Part shown: positions 22,351 to 27,518 of the stretch, piece after piece
Layout of the letters: each line of letters starts with the position of its first letter
How positions within the stretch are numbered: position 1 is the stretch's first letter
Origin: an uncultured Collinsella sp.
Lineage (GTDB): Bacteria; Actinomycetota; Coriobacteriia; Coriobacteriales; Coriobacteriaceae
DNA: 27,518 nt
Direction of reading: 5' to 3'
NCBI GenBank assembly: GCA_902464035.1
Contig: CABQHT010000023.1
Coordinates: 1 to 27,518 of the forward strand
Made by a program: the position numbers and the translations under genes
Notes under the pieces: generated by a model
The model's database searches: none
Seen by the model: the letters and a program-made list of their open reading frames with translations, nothing else
What the model was told of the DNA's origin: nothing

Positions 22351-22405
22351 ATGAGTACGGATACTCATTACAAGACCCGAGCGACGTCGAGGTCGCCCGG
22401 GTCTT
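22351..22405 (-). other. Tandem stem-loops between binding-protein and permease genes
   Basis: Two hairpins stand side by side. ATGAGTA/TACTCAT (22351-22368) has a four-base loop. AAGACCCG-GCGAC pairs with GTCGC-CGGGTCTT (22372-22405) with one mismatch and a six-base loop. No real T-tract follows in the minus-strand transcript. They lie 61 bases after the binding-protein stop, mirroring the oppA-oppB stem-loop at 4375-4404. Differential expression of binding protein over permease is the likely role. Confidence 0.6.
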
Positions 22406-22465
22406 TGTTTCAACTATGAGGACGTTGCCTTACGATCGACGCCCTGCATATGACTCAAGCGAGTC

Positions 22466-24079
22466 TTACGCCTTGACGGTCGCGACGCCCCTGAAGGACA
22501 TGCTCGTCGTGCCGATGCCCTTGAAGCCATCGAGGGCCTCGCCGTTGGGCGCGGTGGACGGATCGTCCCAGGAAGCGGAGACGGTCTTAACGTGGACAAC
22601 GGGGTACAGAACGGCGTTGTCGGCGATGATGTCGAAGCACCCGTTCCACTTCTTCTGCTGCTCGTCGCCCTCGGCGGCAAGAGCCTCGTCCATGAGACCG
22701 TGGAGCTTCTCCCACTCAGCGGACTCCTTCCACGGGCAACGGGTCTGCATCCAGACGTTGTCGCCATACCACCAGTTGAGCAGCAGGTCGGGATCGGCGC
22801 CGAAGCAGGACGGATCGCCAGGGGCGAGGAGGATGTCGTAGGCCTCGCCGCCGTCGATGGCAGCGTAGGTGGCAGCCGAGGTGTCGGTCTGGATGGTCAC
22901 ATCGAAGCCGAGAGCGTCGAGGTCGTTCTTGACCTGAGCGGCCATACCCTTGATCTGCTCGTTGTCGGTGGTGCGCAGGGTGATGGCGCCCGGAGTGATG
23001 CCAGACTCCTCGATGAGCTTCTTGGCCTTCTTGGCGTCAGTCTTGTACACCGTGGAAGCCTCATGGTAGTTGGTGAAGCTCTTGGGCAGATAGCAGCTGG
23101 CAGCGGTGGCAAGGCCGGCGAAGGTGTTGCTGATCATCTTCTCGGTGTCGAGCGCGTACATAACGGCCTGACGGACCTTGACGTTGTTCCAAGGCTCCTT
23201 GGCGACGTTGAACATAACGAAGCGGGTGCCGAAGCCCTGAACGTTGTCGATCTTGCAGCCAGCGCTCTCGAGCTGGTCGACGGCGTCAGCGGTGACGAGC
23301 TCCATGACGAGCGTGGAGCCTTCCTGCTGAGCGGTGACGCGAGCAGTGGGGTCGGTCAGGATGCTGTACTGGATCTTCTCGTCCTCGGCAGCATATTCAC
23401 CGTTGTACTCGGGGTTGGGAACCAGGGTGATCTCGGTATCGGAGATAGCATCGTACATCCACGGGCCAGAACCGATCGGCTGCTTGGCGCGATCCTCCTC
23501 GGTCTGGGTAGCCGGGGTAACGCGGATGATGGCCAGACGGTCCTTGAGCAGGGAGAAGTTGGGGACCTTGGTCTTGACCGTCACGGTGCTGGCGTCCTTG
23601 GCCTCGATGGACTCGAAGGGCTGGAAGAACGGAGCATAGGTAGCGGAAGCGGCGCAAGCGGTGTAGGAGGCGACCACGTCGTCAGCAGTGACCTCGGTGC
23701 CATCGGAGAACTTGGCACCCTTGCGGATGGTGACCTCGAAGGTGGTGTCGTCCACGGACTTGGGATCGTCGGTGGCGAGCTCGTTGAAGGTGCTGTAGTC
23801 GTGGTAATCGATGCCGTAGAGGCCCTCGATGACGTGCCAGTTAGCGCCCAGGCCCACGGCGGAGCCGGTGCTGGCGGGATCGAAGCTGGACGGAGCGTAA
23901 GCGGAACCGGCGGTGATCACGCCGCCGCCACGGTTAGCGGAATCGGTGGAACCGGAAGCGGAACCCTCGTCGCTAGAGCTGCCACCGCAGCCGGTGAGAC
24001 CAAGGCCGGCGACGGCAGCGACGCTGCCGGTGAGGCCGAGGAACGAACGCCTGGACATACCCTTGTTGATGATGGCCAT
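22466..24079 (-). CDS. ABC transporter substrate-binding lipoprotein (SBP family 5)
   Basis: This 537-residue extracytoplasmic lipoprotein captures the ligand for the downstream permeases. The signal has a good twin-arginine motif, SRRSFLGL (residues 9-16), and a lipobox LTGC with the lipidated cysteine at 31. A Ser/Gly/Asp-rich linker (31-55) follows. Family 5 features include SYAPSSFDPASTG, IRKGAKFSDGTEVTADDVVAS-like blocks and the KVRQAVMYALDTEKMI motif of the second lobe. The ATG at 24079 has AGGAGA four bases upstream. It is the first gene of the block that continues through nanE. Ligand is not visible from sequence; downstream genes point to sialic acid or a sialylated compound rather than a peptide. 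Confidence 0.9.
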   Translation of the reverse strand: MAIINKGMSRRSFLGLTGSVAAVAGLGLTGCGGSSSDEGSASGSTDSANRGGGVITAGSAYAPSSFDPASTGSAVGLGANWHVIEGLYGIDYHDYSTFNELATDDPKSVDDTTFEVTIRKGAKFSDGTEVTADDVVASYTACAASATYAPFFQPFESIEAKDASTVTVKTKVPNFSLLKDRLAIIRVTPATQTEEDRAKQPIGSGPWMYDAISDTEITLVPNPEYNGEYAAEDEKIQYSILTDPTARVTAQQEGSTLVMELVTADAVDQLESAGCKIDNVQGFGTRFVMFNVAKEPWNNVKVRQAVMYALDTEKMISNTFAGLATAASCYLPKSFTNYHEASTVYKTDAKKAKKLIEESGITPGAITLRTTDNEQIKGMAAQVKNDLDALGFDVTIQTDTSAATYAAIDGGEAYDILLAPGDPSCFGADPDLLLNWWYGDNVWMQTRCPWKESAEWEKLHGLMDEALAAEGDEQQKKWNGCFDIIADNAVLYPVVHVKTVSASWDDPSTAPNGEALDGFKGIGTTSMSFRGVATVKA

Positions 24080-24148
24080 GTCTTCTCCTATCAATAGAGA
24101 ATCTTACCCGGGAGCACCTAGACTTGCCCCCGCGCAACTTGCGGACGA

Positions 24149-24176
24149 TATATACCTTACCTACCGACAAACCCAA
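24149..24176 (-). promoter_or_regulatory. Candidate promoter of the transporter-nan block
   Basis: On the minus strand TTGGGT (24176-24171), a 16-base spacer and TATATA (24154-24149) give a plausible sigma-A promoter and a leader of about 60 bases before the ATG. The -35 matches only at TTG. Tandem GGTA-GGTA-A-GGTATA (24165-24151) overlaps the -10, where a repressor would be effective. Confidence 0.4.
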
Positions 24177-24215
24177 CTTGGGTGCCGCGCTCGGCGACCG
24201 ATACGTACATCCGCT

Positions 24216-24238
24216 TGAACGGTATTTACTACCGTTCA
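24216..24238. promoter_or_regulatory. Dyad-symmetric operator candidate
   Basis: TGAACGGTA (24216-24224) and TACCGTTCA (24230-24238) are perfect inverted repeats with a five-base spacer. It lies 40 bases upstream of the candidate -35. The size and spacing suit a dimeric regulator of GntR or similar type. No regulator gene is in the window to pair with it. Confidence 0.45.
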
Positions 24239-24444
24239 CCGAATTCGTTGACAAATGAAACGCCAGACAGTATGTATCGACGAGGTGAGATATCAGTCTT
24301 CGTCAACCCGCAGGATAGCAGTGCTTTTAGCGGGGTGGAGTCAAACGTTTTAGCGTTAATAAAAGCCGAAATCGACAGGCAATCGTAGCGAAATAAACGG
24401 TTGAAAATCACGCAAACATGTATACCAGTTGTTTACGGGTGCGC

Positions 24445-26391
24445 TTAGCTTTCGGAACGATTTGCCGATGCCTCGTCGCGCTCGGCATTCCACGCAACGA
24501 GAGCCTCGTGGACCGCCTTGGCAACATCGGCCGGAACGCCGCGAACCTCGGCGATTTCTTGCTCGCTCGCCGCACGCAGTCGTTTCATCGAACCAAAATG
24601 ACGCATAATCGCACGTTTTCTGGTAGGTCCCACGCCCGGAACGTCGTCGAGCACCGAAACCGTCATGGCCTTATCGCGCAATTCACGATGGAACGTAATG
24701 GCAAAACGGTGTGATTCGTCGCGCACCTGTTTGATCAGATAGAGCGAAGCAGACCCCGTCGGCAGCACGACAGGGGTCTCGTCCCAGGGCACGAAAACCT
24801 CCTCGTCGGCCTTTGCCAAGCCGCAAACTGGTATATCGAGCCCAAGGGCCTCAAGTTGCTTGATTGCGGCGGTCAATTGCGGCTTGCCGCCATCGACAAC
24901 GAGCAAATCGGGGCGCGAGCCAAAGCGCTCGTCGGCCATACGCTCCGGGGCATAGCGTCGTCCCAGAACCTCGGACATCGACACGAAGTCGTTTGCCTCG
25001 TCCAATTCGGCCTGGATTTTAAAACGACGATACTGGCTCTTGTCGGCGCGCCCGTTGGTAAACACCACCATCGAGGCGACCGTAAAGGTGCCATGCAGCG
25101 TCGAGATATCGAAGCACTCGATACGCAACGGCGGCGATGGCAGCGCCAACGCACTTTCGAGCTCCAGGAGCGCTTGATTGGTGCGATCGTCAGCGTACCC
25201 CGTTCGCATCATGTAGCGCATGAGGGCATGGCGCGCATTTTTGGATGCCATATCGAGCAGACGGTGCTTTTCGCCACGCTGCGGCCTATGGAGATGACAG
25301 GAACGCTCACGCTTGCCCGCAAGCCACTCCCCCAGCGCCTCCGCATCCTCAAGCTCGACGGAAAGGTTGACCTCAGCTGGAATATCAGCCGTCTCGTCGT
25401 AATAGCGCTTAAGAAAGCCCGACTGGAGCTCTTCCTCGTCAACATCAAGACCCTTGTCGAGAATGAACTCGCAGGTGCGAACTGTTCGACCCTCGCGAAC
25501 GACGAAGACGCAAGCGGCGGAGATGGTCTCCTCGCGATAGAAACCGATGACATCTATATCGACACTGGAGGGAAAAACGACTTGCTGACGATCGTCCAGA
25601 CCCCTGATGACCTCCAAACGACGTTTGACGCGTGCCGCGCGCTCAAAGTCGAGCGCCTCAGCGGCATCCGTCATCTCGGAGGTCAGCTCATCGACGACAT
25701 CCTTGCGATGGCCCGACAAAAAGCGCTCGACACGCTTGACGTTCTTGGCATAGTCTGCCGGGGAAATCGCGCCGACACACGCACCCGGGCCGCGCCCGAC
25801 ATGGTAGTCAAAGCAGGGGCGCCCGTTTTGCGCGCAAATCATATTGACGATGTCTTCCTCGCCCTTGTGGGACTCGACGATACGGCGACAACGACGCCAC
25901 TCCGCACAGGATGCGGAGCAGATGGGGATAACCTTGCGCAGCGTATCTATCGTCTCACGTGCCGCGCGGCTATCGGTATAAGGTCCAAAATAGCGCGTTC
26001 CCGGCTTATGACGCTCACGCGTGTATTTGATAGCGGGATACAGGTCGCCCTTTGTAATGGCGATAAAGGGGTAGCTCTTGTCATCCTTGAGGTCGACGTT
26101 AAAGTACGGATGGTACTGACCAATCAAATTGCGCTCGAGCACCAACGCCTCGTGCTCGGTCTCCACCACGATATAGTCAAAGCTCGCCACCAGCTGCATC
26201 ATCAGCGGGATCTTCTGGCGCTCGTCCTGCAGCGTCACGTACTGACGCATACGGGCGCGCAGGTTTTTCGCCTTGCCCACGTAGATGACATCGCCCTTGG
26301 CGTCTTTCCAAAGGTAGCAGCCGGGCTGCGTGGGAACGCGCGAAACCTGCTCGGCAAGCGTTGGAATGTTGTCGTGACCGGCCACGCGCAC
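24445..26391 (-). CDS. uvrC: Excinuclease ABC subunit UvrC
   Basis: UvrC makes both incisions in nucleotide excision repair with UvrAB. Of the 648 residues, the GIY-YIG domain is N-terminal (GCYLW, IYVGKAKNLRARMRQY, 24-51). The UVR motif that contacts UvrB is near 228-263 (ALDFERAARVKRR). The RNase H-like nuclease has D428 (CFDIS), D500 (VVDGGK) and H561 (DESHRFAI), and a helix-hairpin-helix pair ends the protein (VPGVGPTRKRAIMRHFGS). Between C158 and RPC193 there are roughly 20 more residues than I expect in the cysteine region. The first codon is GTG 26391, abutting the murJ stop; GTG 26385 is an alternative. It is coupled to murJ. Confidence 0.95.
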   Translation of the reverse strand: MRVAGHDNIPTLAEQVSRVPTQPGCYLWKDAKGDVIYVGKAKNLRARMRQYVTLQDERQKIPLMMQLVASFDYIVVETEHEALVLERNLIGQYHPYFNVDLKDDKSYPFIAITKGDLYPAIKYTRERHKPGTRYFGPYTDSRAARETIDTLRKVIPICSASCAEWRRCRRIVESHKGEEDIVNMICAQNGRPCFDYHVGRGPGACVGAISPADYAKNVKRVERFLSGHRKDVVDELTSEMTDAAEALDFERAARVKRRLEVIRGLDDRQQVVFPSSVDIDVIGFYREETISAACVFVVREGRTVRTCEFILDKGLDVDEEELQSGFLKRYYDETADIPAEVNLSVELEDAEALGEWLAGKRERSCHLHRPQRGEKHRLLDMASKNARHALMRYMMRTGYADDRTNQALLELESALALPSPPLRIECFDISTLHGTFTVASMVVFTNGRADKSQYRRFKIQAELDEANDFVSMSEVLGRRYAPERMADERFGSRPDLLVVDGGKPQLTAAIKQLEALGLDIPVCGLAKADEEVFVPWDETPVVLPTGSASLYLIKQVRDESHRFAITFHRELRDKAMTVSVLDDVPGVGPTRKRAIMRHFGSMKRLRAASEQEIAEVRGVPADVAKAVHEALVAWNAERDEASANRSES

Positions 26392-27518
26392 CTACTTGCG
26401 ACGAATCAGCGCCGAGACCTCGGGCATCTTAAGGACGACGGCAAGGCCAAAGGTAACAGCAAGCGAGACGACACCCGCAACGCAAACGTAGCCAAGAGTA
26501 ATCAGAATCGAGCCGCCAAGTGCCCCGACAAAGTGCTCAAGCGCCCACATGACGCCGGCGCCTGCGGCAGCACCCAGGCCACCGAGCAAAAGGCCAAAGA
26601 AACCGCCATGCAGGATAGATTTAACCTGAAGACCACGCAGACGACGACGCAGCCACCACAGCGAGCAACCGACCAAGATCACGTAGTCGACGACATACGA
26701 AAGCGCGATTGCCGGCATACCGAAGCCCAGCACAACGCCAAACAGCAGAACCGAGCCGGCCTGGCCGATGGCGGAATACAGGCAATAGCGGCTATAGGGC
26801 TTCATGTCGAGCAAGGCAGAGAAGCTCTTCTGCATCAGCACGACCACGCCGTAGAGCGGCAGCGAGAACGCCAGGTAGACAAGGAACTCGGACACCAGCG
26901 CCACGCCGGACTCATCGAACTTGCCAGCGCAGTAGATCATGTTGAGCGGACGCGCGAAGACAATCAGGTACAGCGCGAACGGAACCAGGAAGAACAGCAT
27001 CTGGGCGACGCCACGCGAAATGCCCGTGCGAACGCTGTCGTAATCCTTCTCCTGTGCGTCGTGAGAGAGCTCGGTATAGAGCGCCGTCGAAAGCGAGGCG
27101 GCAATCAGCGCGTAGGGCAGCGTGTACCACAGGCGCGCATAGGCGATGACGGAAGGACCGGTCTCGGGCTGGACCACCAGCGCGGCAGCGTTCGTGATAG
27201 AAGTCGAGACAAACATGCACACCGTAGCGAGCAGCGTCGGGATACCGAGCGCAATCGTCTGGCGCAGTGCGGGGTCCTTAAAGTCGATATGGATATGGGG
27301 ATGCACGCCGTGCTTGCCAAGCGCGGGGATCTGACAAGCCATCTGAACAAAGACACCGAGGGTCGTACCGGCCGCAATCAAGATGATGCCGGCACGTTCG
27401 CCAAACTGTGCGGACACGGGCGCAAAGCCCATAAAGCTCGCAATGACGATCACATTGTTGAGGACCGGGGCAAACGTCGACCAGAAGTAGTCGCGGTGTG
27501 CGTTGAGAACGCCCGAGA
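26392..27518 (-). CDS. murJ: Lipid II flippase MurJ, 3' part (continues past the window edge)
   Basis: MurJ carries lipid II across the membrane for cell-wall synthesis. The C-terminal 375 or so residues are present; the frame is open to the window end with SGVLNAHRDYFWSTFAPVLN and no start codon needed. Many hydrophobic helices are visible. Family features include FAPVLNN, the SITNAAALVVQPETGPS stretch, a LPYALIAASLSTALYTELSHDA segment followed by the FPL/FARPLNMIYCAGKFD loop, and a tail ending in VSALIRRK. Roughly the first third of the protein lies outside. The stop TAG directly adjoins the uvrC GTG. An oligosaccharide flippase of the same MVF fold is the alternative but less likely. Confidence 0.88.
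   Translation of the reverse strand, partial: SGVLNAHRDYFWSTFAPVLNNVIVIASFMGFAPVSAQFGERAGIILIAAGTTLGVFVQMACQIPALGKHGVHPHIHIDFKDPALRQTIALGIPTLLATVCMFVSTSITNAAALVVQPETGPSVIAYARLWYTLPYALIAASLSTALYTELSHDAQEKDYDSVRTGISRGVAQMLFFLVPFALYLIVFARPLNMIYCAGKFDESGVALVSEFLVYLAFSLPLYGVVVLMQKSFSALLDMKPYSRYCLYSAIGQAGSVLLFGVVLGFGMPAIALSYVVDYVILVGCSLWWLRRRLRGLQVKSILHGGFFGLLLGGLGAAAGAGVMWALEHFVGALGGSILITLGYVCVAGVVSLAVTFGLAVVLKMPEVSALIRRK

Larger units (their letters stand above)
24080..24444. promoter_or_regulatory. 365-base regulatory gap between uvrC and the transporter block
   Basis: No convincing gene is present; the short open frames on both strands (60-68 codons) lack ribosome-binding sites and family features. 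The region is AT-richer than its surroundings. It holds a minus-strand promoter candidate (24149-24176), GGTA-type repeats overlapping it, a 23-base dyad (24216-24238), an AAACGTTT palindrome (24344-24351) and a plus-strand TTGACA (24248-24253). I see no clear uvrC terminator. Confidence 0.55.

Noticed and set aside
22592..24097. 501-codon open frame opposite the substrate-binding protein gene
   Set aside because: Antisense shadow; the minus strand has a complete lipoprotein with signal, lipobox and ribosome-binding site.
24182..24411. Two small opposing open frames (60-68 codons) in the uvrC-transporter gap
   Set aside because: Neither has a ribosome-binding site or family feature. They overlap each other and the operator-like dyad, so regulatory DNA is the better reading.

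Overview
The window is GC-rich (about 60% by eye) and almost entirely coded on the minus strand. Gene content and order (murJ-uvrC, rapZ-whiA, gap-pgk-tpiA-secG), GTG starts and codon choice suggest a Gram-positive actinobacterial lineage, most likely a Coriobacteriia gut bacterium such as Collinsella. That placement is an inference; there is no rRNA or other marker here to prove it.

Layout from right to left, which is the direction of transcription. The 3' part of murJ (lipid II flippase) abuts uvrC (excision repair nuclease). A 365-base regulatory gap follows, then a nine-gene co-oriented block from 24.08 to 13.72 kb. Its first four genes encode a peptide-family ABC importer: a solute-binding lipoprotein with a Tat-like signal, a permease, a fused permease-ATPase and an ATPase. 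The next two encode a CE7-type acetyl esterase and a shorter paralogue that has lost the catalytic serine. The last three encode a NanA-family aldolase, a ROK sugar kinase (NanK-like) and NanE. A strong terminator closes the block. The simplest reading is one operon for uptake, possible de-O-acetylation and catabolism of sialic acid to GlcNAc-6-phosphate; the importer architecture resembles the SatABCD/SiaEFGI type.

Next come rapZ-whiA, then gap with its own promoter and terminator, then pgk-tpiA-gpmI (lower glycolysis, tightly overlapping) and secG. Actinobacteria usually keep uvrC-rapZ-yvcK-whiA-gap-pgk-tpiA-secG together. Here the sialate block sits between uvrC and rapZ, yvcK is missing, and gpmI lies between tpiA and secG.

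The left 6 kb is a second peptide ABC operon in the order oppA-B-C-D-F, again with a Tat-like lipoprotein first. It ends at a bidirectional terminator facing the 3' end of an unidentified plus-strand gene at the window edge.

A recurring theme is long, near-perfect stem-loops between cistrons without classic T-tracts: after both binding-protein genes, between nanA and nanK, between nanK and nanE, and between the transporter and esterase genes. They may set unequal expression within each operon. I saw no tRNA, rRNA, insertion sequence, CRISPR array or prophage gene.
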